This document shows positions 22,431-37,827 of a DNA stretch of 64,000 bases, one piece after another (the stretch's first letter is position 1; each line of letters begins with the position of its first letter). This DNA comes from Mustela lutreola. Its lineage: Eukaryota; Chordata; Mammalia; Carnivora; Mustelidae. A program made the translations under genes and the position numbers. The stretch lies in assembly GCF_030435805.1 (NCBI RefSeq), contig NC_081295.1:120503501-120567500 (forward strand). The letters are read 5' to 3'. Under the pieces are notes generated by a model. That model made no database searches, was not told where the DNA came from, and worked only from the letters and a program-made list of their open reading frames with translations.

Positions 22431-23370
22431 CTTAAACTATTATTTTAAACTTCAGAATAAATTAAATATCATGACTAGAAAGAACTCAAGTCTCTATAAT
22501 TTTAGACCCCCCCCCCAAAAAAAAGCCACAGGCTCCCAAGGGCATAGGATTGTTTTAGGGTACTTTGAATTTTTATGTTAAGCCTGAGATCCAGAAGGAA
22601 AAGCAGACAAAAGCTTCCTGGGGAGCCCATTATGATTTCTGTTTAAATATACCTCTTAGCTGCTTACTTATGAGCAAAATGACATTGAATATTCAAGCTG
22701 TAAACCACCTTGGAAATCAATGCCTTCATTTGACAAAGAGGAAATGAGGACTCGTAAAAGGGGAATAATTTGTCCCATCACTTGGGAAGCACAAGGCAAA
22801 GCCTGGACCAGAAGTTAGCCTGTTTAGCTAAATAGTTACTCAGGTATCTGTTATTAACTTCCTAAGTGTCATCTGCTGTACTGGGCTAATATCGCAGATT
22901 TCAAGGAGGACTTGATATACGAAGATTGAAAGAACGGAAAATTTTATGTGTTATATGGGAGAGGAAGGGCATATGGTGAAAAAAAAAAAGCTAAATCCCA
23001 TTTTTCAGTTTTTGAATTTGCTATGATTTTGATTAAGGAACTTACTTTTTCTAAGCCTCCATCTGTCCGTAAATAGACATAGTAGTCTAATGTATAAAGG
23101 TTTTTTGTTTGGGTTATAAAAGAGAAAGCTTATAAGCATGTAACTAATGCCTTGCCCAATGTTTTCGTTGTTGTTATTATTCTTCGAAACTCACAAATCC
23201 TGAAATTTTACGCACTCATCACGTATTGACCTCTAATGTGAATGAACACAGTAGGGAAAAGGTATCTGATATCTGGGAGGGAAGGAGCCCCCTCCCCTCA
23301 CCTCACCCCAGTCACCTAAGCTTCATCTCCCTGAGCACCCATTTTCCATTGACCATACCAGGTTCTGGTC
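22431..23370. other. PSMB9 downstream DNA with MIR trace
   Basis: 22690-22830 (ATTTGACAAAGAGGAAATGA, CACTTGGGAAGCACAAGGCA) resembles an MIR. Nothing else recognised up to the PSMB9 3' end. Confidence 0.45.
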
Positions 23371-23378
23371 TGAAAGAG

Positions 23379-23384
23379 TTTATT
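23379..23384 (-). terminator. PSMB9 polyadenylation signal
   Basis: AATAAA on the minus strand, 32 bases past the PSMB9 stop codon. It implies a 3' UTR of only about 50 bases. No other good signal lies close by. Confidence 0.7.
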
Positions 23385-23415
23385 ACAAAATGACGAAGGG
23401 AGGTCTGAGGAAGAT

Positions 23416-28164
<4,749 letters not shown>

Positions 28165-28513
28165 CTCGGTGCCGCTTGCAGCCTGGGGCACTGCTCTCCG
28201 ACGTGGGACGGCAGGCAGCGCACGCCTCCAGCCCCGCGCCTTCCCCACGCCCGCCAGGGGGCGCCCGGGTCCGCTCTGTGAGGCCTCGCGCCCGGCGCTA
28301 ACCTACTTGGAACAGATCTGCCCGGAGACAGGTGACGAAAGAGGCTGGGGTAAAAACGTCCTGGCAAGTGGAATTCGCCAAATGAAGCAGAGATAGCAAG
28401 GAAGGATTAGTGTGCCCGATTGAGAAGGTGGAGCCACAAGTCCGCTCCCTAAAACCTCATATCTGATTTCCACGCCTTCTCCCAAAATAGTCTGGGCGGG
28501 CCACCTCCTGCGC

Positions 28514-28520
28514 GGGGCGG
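28514..28520 (+). promoter_or_regulatory. GC box (Sp1-type)
   Basis: GGGGCGG in the shared promoter, about 20 bases 5' of the IRF element. The human LMP2/TAP1 promoter is known to depend on Sp1 sites for basal activity in both directions. Confidence 0.6.
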
Positions 28521-28538
28521 ATTTACTGAGCTGCTGCC

Positions 28539-28556
28539 GCTTTCGTTTTCCCTTTC
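28539..28556 (-). promoter_or_regulatory. IRF element of PSMB9/TAP1 promoter
   Basis: The plus strand reads GCTTTCGTTTTCCCTTTC, whose complement is a run of GAAA-type half sites, the IRF1/ISRE pattern. It directly abuts the GAS at 28554-28562, matching the composite IRF/GAS arrangement described for human LMP2/TAP1. Confidence 0.7.
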
Positions 28557-28562
28557 CGAGAA
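28554..28562 (+). promoter_or_regulatory. GAS (STAT1 site)
   Basis: TTCCGAGAA fits TTCN3GAA exactly and overlaps the end of the IRF element. It is the expected STAT1 homodimer site for interferon-gamma induction. Confidence 0.65.
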
Positions 28563-28603
28563 ACCGCCCGCTTCAAGGAGCGCCTCCAGAACCAGCCGGT
28601 CCT

Positions 28604-28613
28604 GGGACTTTCC
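28604..28613 (+). promoter_or_regulatory. NF-kappaB site
   Basis: GGGACTTTCC is a perfect consensus kappaB decamer, 148 bases upstream of the TAP1 ATG. A kappaB site mediating TNF response is known in the human shared promoter. Confidence 0.75.
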
Positions 28614-28760
28614 GGGATCCCCGCCTCCATCCGCCCTGCCCTCCTTTCCCCGCCCCGGGTCTCAGCGCCCTCTCGGGTACAGCACCCGAGTGTGCGGACC
28701 CGTGCGGACAGCGGGGAGTCCCAGGCCGGGGGTGCGACCTCCGGCAGCACCCACGCGCCC

Positions 28761-31700
28761 ATGGCCAGCTCGGGGTCCCGCAGCCCCTGCGGCTGCCTCT
28801 GCTCGTCCCGAGCTTCCCTGGCGTGGCTGGGGGTAACGCTGCTGCTTCTCGCCGACTGGGTGCTGCTCCGGGCGGCGCTCCCCAGAATAGGCTCGGCGCT
28901 GGTCCCCGCCGCGCTGCCCCTGCTCCGGGTCTGGGTGGTGGGCCTGAGCCGCTGGGCTGTGCTGTGGCTGGGGGCCCGTGCTGTTCTCGGGGTAACGGTC
29001 CGTTCCGGCAGGAAAAGTGCAGGAGTCCGGGGATGGCTGGCAGCTCTGCAGCCTTTGGCGGCGGCGCTGGGTTTGGCCCTGCCGGGACTTGCCTTGTTCC
29101 GAGCGCTGAGCTCATGGAGCGTTCCCAGGGCTTCCGACGGCTCTCGGCTCCTGCACTGGGGAAGTCGCCTGGATGCTTTCGCCCTCACCTACTTGGCAGC
29201 AGTACCCGCAGCCGCCATGTGGCATAAGCTCGGCGGACTTTGGGAACCGAAAAGTCACGGGGGTTCAGGAGACGCGGTGCGCCGGCTTCTAGGCTGCCTG
29301 GGTTCAGAGATACGACGCCTCCCGCTCCTGCTGGTCCTGTTCGTTCTCTCCAGTCTCGGTAAGAGGGACGCAGGGGCAGAGAGGGACGGACACTAGGGGC
29401 CTGGGCAAGAATCACAGTAATAATGGTCAGTGAGATCGGTTAGTGTGGGTTCTGGGATGTGGATCAGGGGGAAGGTGACCGAGCTGTGGTGGTGAGAAGA
29501 CTCGCTCGGGTGTCAAGGAAAGAGCCCTGGACTCCGATGCTGCTTTAGGCGTTGCTTCATTAGCCACCCTGGGCAAGTCTTTTCTTCTGGGCAGCACACC
29601 CTATGACCTCCGGTCTCTCTATGAAACCTCTGAAGGTCCGGTGGGGCTCAGGGTTGTGAGTACCACGGTGCGGTGCAGGGCTGGGTTCTCAGTGTCCTCT
29701 TTCTGCCCGGGCCCTCCAGGATACCGGTGATGGTTCAAAGGAGTGGGATGGGGACGGGGCCCCTCTGCTTGGAACTGATCTACTTAGACTTGATAACTGT
29801 GACTGTCCTCTCCCTCCTCTTCCTCTCCAGGGGAAATGGCCATTCCGTTCTTCACCGGTCACCTTGCCGACTGGATTCTCCAAGATGGGACAGCCTCTGT
29901 TTTCACACGGAACATAACTCTCATGTCCTTTCTCACCATAGCCAGGTCTGGGGGCTGAAGATGGAAGCCTGAGAATGGGGGGCCCTGAAAAAGAGGGATC
30001 TGGAAGCTGGGGCTGCTGTCCAAAGGGCCCTTCTTTGGGACTTCTCTCTCTCCCTGGAACAGGGCCTGATCCTTCTCTCTCTCCAGTGCAGTGTTGGAAT
30101 TCGGGGCTGATGGTGTCTATAACAGCACCATGGGCCGTGTGCACAGCCGCTTGCAAGGAGAGGTATTTCAGGCTGTCCTGCGTCAGGAAACAGAGTTTTT
30201 CCAACAGAACCAAACGGGTGTGTCATGAAACTCATTATATATCTGTATACTCTTTATTTTCCCCATATATCCTCTTTTACTTATAACCTTGATCTTTCTC
30301 TCTTTCTCTCACGTAGACATTGTCATTTCTTATTCTTGATATACTTTGAGTATTATATTCTTTACCTTCAGAAAAACCTATCTTTTCCATCTAAATTTCC
30401 ATAAATTTATCTTTATGTGTATACTCAGATAAAAACTATAGAATTTCAAACCTGGAAATTTTGAGATCATGGAGTCCAACTCCCTATTTTGCAGAGAAGG
30501 AAGCTGAGGCCTGGACCCTAAATGCTGAAACTGGCATGGGCACATATGGATAGGGGTGAGCTTGGGGATAGAACGCATCTCTTGGTTCCCAGCCGAGTGC
30601 TCAGTAGAGTTTTCTGGACTGCTTTCTAGCAGCACTCTTTTTCTCCAGCTATGTTATGTGACCAGCTTAAGCTCATCTCTGTGCTCTGTGTGAAGCACAG
30701 TTAAACATGCTCTTTAAGGGATAGAAACTGTCAGAGAAATTGAAATTCACATGGGCATCAATTTCCTTATAGTTACAATGAAAATCTTTGGCCAGTTTTT
30801 TCCTAACACTCATTCCCACAGCACCGAGATCCCTTCTCTCTGTCCCTGGAACAGGGCCTGATCCTTCTCCCCTGTCCCCCTTACTTCCTCTTCCTAAGCC
30901 TCCTCAGAACACCCTGTTGCTGCCCCCTTTCCCCTGGCTCCTCCCCCTGGCTGGTTGCTAGTCCCTTCCACCACTCTGAGCCTCTCATTCATTCACTCTC
31001 TTCTCTCCAATGCCTGGCAGGAGCCATCACTTCTCGGGTGACAGAGGACACCTCCACGCTAAGTGAGTCTCTGAGTGAGAAGCTGAGTCTGCTGTTGTGG
31101 TACCTGGTGCGGGGGCTGTGTCTCTTGGGGCTCATGCTCTGGGGGTCACTGTCCCTCACCATGGTCACCCTGGTCACCCTGCCTCTGCTTTTCCTTCTGC
31201 CTAAGAAGCTGGGAAAATGGCACCAGGTATGTCCAGGGAGCTGCCTCACCCTACACAGACCTTCATTTCTCGGACTGGGTGGAATTAATCCCTCTTAGAT
31301 TTCTTTCCTGGCACCCTCGCTGATTCCCTGTTTTCATGGGACCCCCTGTCCCTGTAACCCATGCTCCCAGATGGCTCAGTGCTGAGCTCCATACTGTCTG
31401 TGTCTTCTCTTCTAACTTCTGCCCATGATCTGTCTTTGCAAACATGATCACCAGTCTTGAGATTTCGATCCCCTGTGACCCTTCTAAATAATTTCCTCTG
31501 CTCTGTACCCCTTTGGTATCTAGGAAGTATAACTGTGCCCCTTTGTCTTTCCTTCATTCATCTGCCCCTTCTCACCTTTAATCTCCAACTAGGTAACTAA
31601 GGTACTAACGTCCCTGATGGTTTGCCAACCCTATGCGACATCTCTTGTCCGTGTCTCCACAGGCGCTGGCAGCCCAGGTGCAGAAATCTCTGGCAGAGTC

Positions 31701-34700
31701 CAGCCAGGTGGCCATAGAAGTGCTGTCAGCCATGCCCACAGTCCGGAGCTTTGCCAATGAGGAGGCTGAGGCCCAGAAGTACAGCCAGAAGCTGCAGGAT
31801 ATGAATACCCTCCATCAGAAGGAGGCTGTGTCCTATGCAGTCAACCTCTGGACCAGTAGTGTGAGCACCTGTATATGAGTACCTAAGATGCCTCGACTCC
31901 ATTCCCTTTCCCGCACGCTGCCACCATGGGGGCAGTGGTTGGTTCGGTGTTCTCATCCTAGCAATCTGGGGCTCAGTTACCCTGCTCGGTGTTCCTAACT
32001 GCCTCCCTCTCTTTAGACCTGCCAGATGGCTTCCTGTCACCATGAAACACAGAATCCTTCCGGCCCCCTTTTAGGGAAGGGGCCATGTATTCCAGTCCCG
32101 GGGCCTTCCTTTGCCTCTCAGGCAGAACTCAGACATAAAGTTCTGCAGCTGGCCTGTGTCATGTTGGGACTGTGAGAGCCATGGCAGTAGCAGAAGCCAA
32201 GGATGAGGGACATCTGCTCCGTCATTGAAAGAGAACTGGAGCAGCATTCAGGAATTCCTGCCTCGATGCTGCCGTTTACCAGCTCTGTGATCGTGGGCTA
32301 GTAACTTACTTTCTCTTGAGACTGTTTGCCCATTTCATTTTTATTTTTCATTTTCTAAAAAAGATTTATTTATTTGAGAGGGAGAGAGCATGGGCAGGGG
32401 AGAGAGATAAAGAGAGAGGACTCCCTGTTGAGCAGAGAGCCTGACAATGACTTGGGACTCTGAAATCATGACCTCAGCCGAAACCAAGATGTTCAACCGA
32501 CTGAGCCACCTAGGCTCCCCTGTTTCCTCATTTAGAAAAGGGGGAATGTTTATAGGGTTCTTGCTATGAATATTAGATGACATTTCATTTAAAGCACTGA
32601 GATCCCTAAACTCCCCTATCCCCCTTACTTCCTCTTCCTAAGCCTCCTCAGTAAACAAGTGTTCTGCACACAAGGTGATAGTGGTGATGGGGAGAACAGT
32701 GATGACTTCTGTGGTGTAGCCTAGCAGGACTCCATGGAGCCCCCATGGTGCACGCTCCCTGTCTGGCCGTGGAGGCTCCTGCTGTTCTCCGGGGGAAAGG
32801 GACTTTATATCTCCAAACTGCTAATGCATCTCATACTTTGCATCACCCTCCTCCCGAGATTTTTCAACCACAATCCCTTTTCCCCATGGTCTCTCCACAG
32901 ATCTCAGGGATGCTGCTGAAGGTGGGAATCTTATACATCGGTGGGCATCTGGTGACAAGTGGGGCTGTAAGCAGCGGGAACCTTGTCACGTTTATTCTCT
33001 ACCAGATCCAGTTCACCACCGCTGTTGAGGTGAGCCTTCCGTTTTCACTCCCTAGTGCTTTTCCTTCTTAGGTCCCATCACCGTCTTTGTCACCTTCCTT
33101 CTGTTCTTTACCCTTCTCCTATCACATGGCCCTGGCAAGCCGATGTGTTCTCCCCTTCGCAATACTCATACCTCCCCTGCAGGTACTGCTCTCCACCTAC
33201 CCGAGTGTACAGAAGGCTGTGGGCTCCTCAGACAAAATATTTGAATACCTGGACCGGATTCCTCGCTGTCCTTCCAGTGGTGTGTTGACTTCCTTAAACT
33301 TGGAGGGCCTTGTCCAGTTTCAGGATGTCTCCTTCGCCTACCCAAACCGTCCAGATGTCCCAGTGCTGCAGGTATAGCCTACCTATCCTTGTCTGTCACG
33401 GGCCTCGCTCATCTCTACCATCCTAAACTCTCCTCCTGTCTTCGGCCCGCTTAGCATGAGGTACAGATAGATCCTTCCTAGCCCCTCAAAGGCAGAGATG
33501 AGCCCCGTCTGCTCCATACAGCTGCCCCGAACTCAAGAACTGGTTTGGATTTGTAAGAAGGTTGGGAGAAGAGGCTCTCCGGGAGGAGGGTCTCACATCC
33601 TAAGGAATTGCTGAAGCAAAATATCTCTAGTCTTTTCCTCTTCTTTCCATTTGTCATTTAGAATGTGATTTTTTTTTCCTGTTTTCTCATGACATTTGAT
33701 ATCAAGTGTGTGACATAGTGGTGTTTGGTCTCTGCTCTGATTTTTGCCCAATTTTCCGTCTCTATTCCTTGGGGAGCTATCATCCCTGAGGAACAGAAAT
33801 TTATGCCTGTGGAAGGATAGGAGTTGCTGTATTTCCCCATTACCCCGACCCCCCTTATGATGTACGTAAGACGTCATGCTATGTAATAAGACAATGGCAG
33901 TCTCAAGTCTCAAGGTTAGAGGCCTTAGTCTGTCTCTCATTTTTTTGGATTCTCTGACCTTCAGGGGCTGACATTCACCCTACGGCCTGGTGAGGTGACG
34001 GCTCTGGTGGGGCCCAATGGGTCCGGGAAGAGCACAGTGGCTGCCTTGCTGCAGAATCTGTACCAGCCCACCGGGGGACGGCTGCTGCTGGATGGGAACC
34101 CTCTTCTCCAATACGAACACGGCTACCTGCACACACAAGTGAGCAAGAAGACGGCGGCAGTGGAGGGGATGGGGAGGGGACGTCACTGAACACCCTAACT
34201 GAGCGTTCTGAAAGGAGGACCAGGGAGTGACAGATCTTGGGTGGAGATGGGGTGTAGTCAGGAGAGTGCGTGTGTAATTTTGTGATACATGTTCAACAAA
34301 GATTTTGAGTCGTGAGTCTCTAGATAACCATACTCCTGTGTTCCTTGTTCTTTGACTCTTCATCATATTTTGTCCTAGGTGGCTGCAGTGGGGCAAGAGC
34401 CACAGTTATTTGGGAGGAGTTTTCAAGAAAATATTGCCTATGGCCTGGTCCAGAAGCCAACTATGGAGGAAATCAGAGATGCTGCAATGGTGTCTGGAGC
34501 GCACAGTTTCATCTCTGAACTCCCTGAGGGCTATAACACAGGTGCCTTTCAGCCTATATCCTCACCCAGACATCTTTTTTTTTTTTTAAGATTTATTTAT
34601 TTACTTATTTATTTGACAGAGATCACAAGTAGGCAGAGAGGCAGGCAGAGAGAGAGAGGGCTGAGCAGAGAGCAGAGAGCCTGATCCCAGGACCCTGGAA

Positions 34701-36191
34701 TCATGGCCTGAGCCAAAAGCAGAGGCTTTAACCCACTGAGCCACCCAGGTGCCCATCACCCAGACATCTTTACCGATGTCTTTATTCTGTAGTCCCTTCT
34801 TTTATTCCTTTATTAAGTCCATCCTTTATTCTGTAGTCCCTTCCAACCCGCTGACATCAGTTTGAAGTTGTAGGATCTTGTTCCTCTGGCTTCTTCATGC
34901 TCATGTTCTCAGAACTCGGTCGCCTTTCCAGAACTTTCCCCATCCAGCTACATCATCCATCAGTCCTTGGTGTGTGTATGTGCACGTCTGAGCCCGCGTG
35001 CACACACAGGCAAGCACGGGGAGGCATGTGTGGTTATCCAGCCCTCACCCTGCCTCTTGTCTCTGCAGAGATAGGCGAGGCTGGGAACCAGCTATCAGGG
35101 GGTCAGCGACAGGCAGTGGCCTTGGCTCGGGCATTGATCCGGAAACCACGTGTACTCATCCTGGATGATGCTACCAGTGCCCTCGACGCAGACAGCCAGT
35201 TACGGGTGAGAGGGACATTTTGTTAGTGACTGTCTTAACTTTCCAGTTAGTCTCCTTTCCTTCACTCATCCTATGTTATTTATACTAACATAGTTATCCA
35301 GATCAGTTCCTGCGATTCTCAGTTCCCAGTAGCTGCCCCCCAAGATGCTTAGAACCAATTCAAAGACACTGTCTATAGACCCTGAATTTCTGAAGCCAAA
35401 CATAAGAATACCATCCTAAAAGTATTATTGTCAGTTGAGCTTTTACTCTTTTACTATGGACATGCGATTAGGGGCCCTGCATGTATTATCTGACTTGTTC
35501 ATTCATCTTGAATGTCTTTGAGCTGGGCATTGTTAGCTTCATTCTACTCATGATAAAAAGGGGGTGAAGAGACGTTAAATGACCACTCGATGTCACTGAG
35601 CTGTGGAGTAGCAGATCCAGAGTCAAGCCCGCCTGACTTGAGTGCTCATGCTTTTTACCACTAAGTTGAATTTCTTCAAAACAGAATATAAAATTCCCAG
35701 TTTATAGGTAAAGAGAGAGACTGTTTGATACCCTTTACTCTTTTCTTACGGGTTTCACCTCAGGACTCTTACTTTTATCCTACTGTTGCCATCTCATGTA
35801 AATAGTCCTTGACAAACCAAAGGTTGGACAAAGAAGCACTTAGAATGAGAATCCTAGACTCCTTGGCAGACTCCTAGACTTGTTGGCAGAGGTGGCAGTG
35901 ATCTTGGTGAAAGCTTTCCGGACTCTGGAAACACAGATGTCTCCCTGGGCACTTGACGGAGTCTGTATCTTTTTTCAGGTGGAGCAGCTCCTGTACAAAA
36001 GCCCCCAGCGGTGCTCTCGGTCTGTGCTTCTCATCACCCATTGTCTCAGCTTGGTGGAGCAGGCTGACCAAATCCTCTTTCTGGATGGAGGCACCATCTG
36101 TGAAGCAGGAACCTACCAGCAGCTCATGGAAAGGAGGGGACACTTCTGGACCATGATGCAGGCTCCTGGTGGGTCAGGAGCTCCAAAATGA
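28761..36191 (+). CDS. TAP1: TAP1, antigen peptide transporter subunit 1
   Basis: ABC half-transporter of the ER membrane; with TAP2 it imports proteasomal peptides for MHC class I. Eleven coding exons: 28761-29358, 29831-29945, 30087-30217, 31021-31226, 31663-31860, 32901-33029, 33183-33371, 33965-34138, 34379-34541, 35069-35205, 35979-36191. They join in frame to 750 residues. The start MASSG matches the classical human start. Residues 1-200 form the hydrophobic N-domain that binds tapasin; the core transmembrane domain runs to about 480. The NBD has Walker [10 protein letters not shown] (538-546), signature LSGGQ (643-647) and Walker [12 protein letters not shown] with Asp668, the known non-catalytic substitution. 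The switch residue is His701 (LLITHCLSL), where human has Gln701. A CAN-SINE sits in intron 9. Exon 8 is unusually like TAP2 exon 9. Confidence 0.97.
32350..32520 (-). repeat. CAN-SINE in TAP1 intron 5
   Basis: Reverse copy ending GACTGAGCCACCTAGGCTCC; about 380 bases before exon 6. Confidence 0.85.
34577..34755 (-). repeat. CAN-SINE in TAP1 intron 9
   Basis: Inserted only 36 bases after the exon 9 donor. Perfect duplication TCACCCAGACATCTT at 34562-34576 and 34756-34770 and intact body, so it is recent. Confidence 0.93.
35430..35670 (+). repeat. MIR in TAP1 intron 10
   Basis: GCATGTATTATCTGACTTGT, CATTCTACTCATGATAAAAA and CTGAGCTGTGGAGTAGCAGA follow an MIR layout. The rest of this intron holds nothing recognised. 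Confidence 0.55.
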
Positions 36192-36577
36192 AAGGCTCCT
36201 CTGACCTGCATGTGCCATCTCCCTCCCTTCTTTTCTCCTCTCTAGTGGAGAATTTGGGAACAAGGGGCTTACCAGAGCTGCACAGTAGGCAGCTGCTTCT
36301 AGGAGGCACGACTTCCTAGAAAATAACTCACTAGCTGATGCCTGAATTCTGCCACGAGTGTTGCCCCCTCTCCAAACTCCTCTTGATGATACAGATTTCT
36401 TGGAAGAAAACAGGGCTTATAACTCCTTAATGTAACCGGGTTCAGAGCCAGGGTTTTGGTGTGGAACCCTGGAAATGAGAAGAACTTTAAAATATAGAGA
36501 GGGGAGAGCAGCTACTTTCCACTAAGACTAAAGTCATATGCTGGCCCATAAACACACTCTGGATTCTTGATATTTAT

Positions 36578-36583
36578 AATAAA
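36578..36583 (+). terminator. TAP1 polyadenylation signal
   Basis: AATAAA 387 bases past the TAP1 stop, followed within 30 bases by a GT-rich stretch (GGTTTCTTGTGTTTT). It defines a TAP1 3' UTR of about 400 bases. Confidence 0.75.
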
Positions 36584-37066
36584 ATCGGGGTTTTGTACTG
36601 TGGTTTCTTGTGTTTTCAGCGCACCAAATGGCTCACCAATGCTTGCAGTGAATTTTCCCGGAGTTTGGTCTCTCCCTCCTTCAGGAGCTTCAATGCTTCA
36701 TAGTCCCAAGTGGGCCATATTCTCCCTTAAGTTTTCTGTTTCCTGTGATTTCCCCCTCTACTTTCCCATGCCCCCATGTCCGCCACCAAGGACAAGCCAG
36801 AGTGGGATACAGCACCCTCCAAGCACTAGCAGCTGCAGTTCGGAGCTCTGGCCTTTCTGAAGGGGAAAATGGAGATCAAGCGTAGCTAGAGGAAGAGGAA
36901 GTGCAAGCGCGCCTACCGATAAACTGACTTAACCAACCTAACCCGCCCCTGGTCCATTCCAGAAGGGCTCACCCGGCTCAGAAAAGACACCTGCTGGGGT
37001 GATTTCAGCGTAGTGTGGGCGGGGTTGTCTAGTAAATCTCTTCCATTCTGGAAGGGCCTCGGTGTG

Positions 37067-37074
37067 TGACGTCA
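37067..37074. promoter_or_regulatory. Consensus CRE
   Basis: TGACGTCA palindrome in the TAP1-PSMB8 intergenic region, about 330 bases upstream of the dead PSMB8 E1 exon. It is a perfect CREB/ATF octamer in a moderately GC-rich, repeat-free stretch. It may serve a PSMB8 upstream promoter or a non-coding transcript; the role is inferred. Confidence 0.45.
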
Positions 37075-37278
37075 GCAGTTGCGGAGCAGTTTAGGCCAAC
37101 ACAGGTTGCAAGGGGAGGCGGGGTTTGGATGAGTTCCTCCGCAGTGCTCAGTCGAGCAAGGAGGTGCTGGCAGAAGGGCGGTTGTTGTGGGTGGCTCTAG
37201 GTTAGGGAGACCATTGAACCAGGAAAGGTCCTGAGAGACTACGTCGAAAGATTCAGAGCCTGCGCCCTCTCCTTGGTG

Positions 37279-37300
37279 CCCCCCCCCCCCCCCCCCCCCC
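37279..37300 (+). repeat. Poly-C tract
   Basis: Twenty-two consecutive C about 95 bases before the vestigial E1 ATG. Its length in the assembly is unreliable. Confidence 0.85.
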
Positions 37301-37393
37301 GCGCAGGTATATTCTGTTGCCGGTTGCCCCACAACCTGTCCTCAAGCCTCACTGCCCCCGCATACTTCCCCTTTCCCCTAATTTTATAAAATG

Positions 37394-37530
37394 ATGCTCC
37401 TATGAACACCTCCAAGCCCCGGAGGGGAAACAACTCCCAGCTTCTTGCTGATTTGCTGCTTTCTGGCTAAGGTTAAGCCTTTAGAAGATGCAACCCCATA
37501 CCCACTTCGTAACTGTTTCAGAGGATGCCC
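37394..37530 (+). pseudogene. Vestigial PSMB8 alternative first exon (E1)
   Basis: This stretch resembles the human LMP7 E1 exon from memory: ATGCTC start, then CAACTCCCAGCTTCTTGCTG, CCTTTAGA and GGATGCCCAG in the same order. Here the presumed start runs ATG CTC CTA TGA, so translation would stop after three codons, and the remaining frame is broken. In human, E1 encodes the N-terminus of a minor PSMB8 isoform. The exon therefore looks non-coding in this species, leaving only E2 (37828). Comparison is from memory, not alignment. Confidence 0.6.
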
Positions 37531-37780
37531 AGCGGCATGTTGGTGTCTCTCACTGGAATCTCAGTACCGAGGGGGCTTTCGAAGCCGCTCCCTCTCTTTT
37601 TCCTTTTCTTCTGACAGTCTTTCTTCACTCATTGTTTCTCCAACTAACATAACGGCTGAGCAAAGAAGCCTGTCCCCAATAAGATGTTTCTGGTCTCCAG
37701 CCGCCCACTGGCCTCTTCTTGGAAAGGGCAGGGGGATGTGGAAAAAAAAATTCTGGTTCCCTCCCCTTAAGGCTGAGGGC

Positions 37781-37796
37781 TTTCGCTTTCGCTTCC
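37781..37796 (-). promoter_or_regulatory. IRF element of PSMB8
   Basis: TTTCGCTTTCGCTTCC; on the other strand GGAAGCGAAAGCGAAA, a triple GAAA-type IRF/ISRE array 32 bases before the PSMB8 ATG. It is nearly the reverse complement of the array upstream of TAP2. Confidence 0.7.
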
Positions 37797-37827
37797 TCCT
37801 CCGACGGTTTCTGGGTCCCAGGCGACA

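Larger units (their letters stand above)
28165..28760. promoter_or_regulatory. Bidirectional PSMB9/TAP1 promoter
   Basis: GC-rich 596-bp segment between the divergent start codons of PSMB9 and TAP1, close to the length known for the human shared promoter. No TATA box is evident. It holds a GC box, an IRF element, a GAS and a kappaB site clustered at 28514-28613. The cluster sits nearer TAP1, consistent with coordinated induction of both genes by interferon-gamma and TNF. Activity in both directions is inferred from arrangement. Confidence 0.85.
36600..37390. other. TAP1-PSMB8 intergenic DNA
   Basis: Repeat-free apart from a 22-base C run. Moderately GC-rich between 36880 and 37250, with a CRE. 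It could contain the promoter of the PSMB8 E1 transcript or an antisense RNA; no coding frame is convincing. Confidence 0.45.

Noticed and set aside
28692-28760. Longer TAP1 N-terminus upstream of the ATG at 28761
   Set aside because: The frame is open but has no ATG in this stretch; MASSG at 28761 matches the classical TAP1 start.
28523-29188. 221-codon minus-strand open frame opposite TAP1 exon 1 and promoter
   Set aside because: Antisense shadow of GC-rich TAP1 coding sequence; low-complexity Pro/Arg/Ala content and no homology recognised.
34577-34755. tRNA genes suggested by A/B-box-like text in CAN-SINE heads
   Set aside because: These heads are SINE copies derived from tRNA; they lack a foldable acceptor stem and carry SINE bodies and tails.
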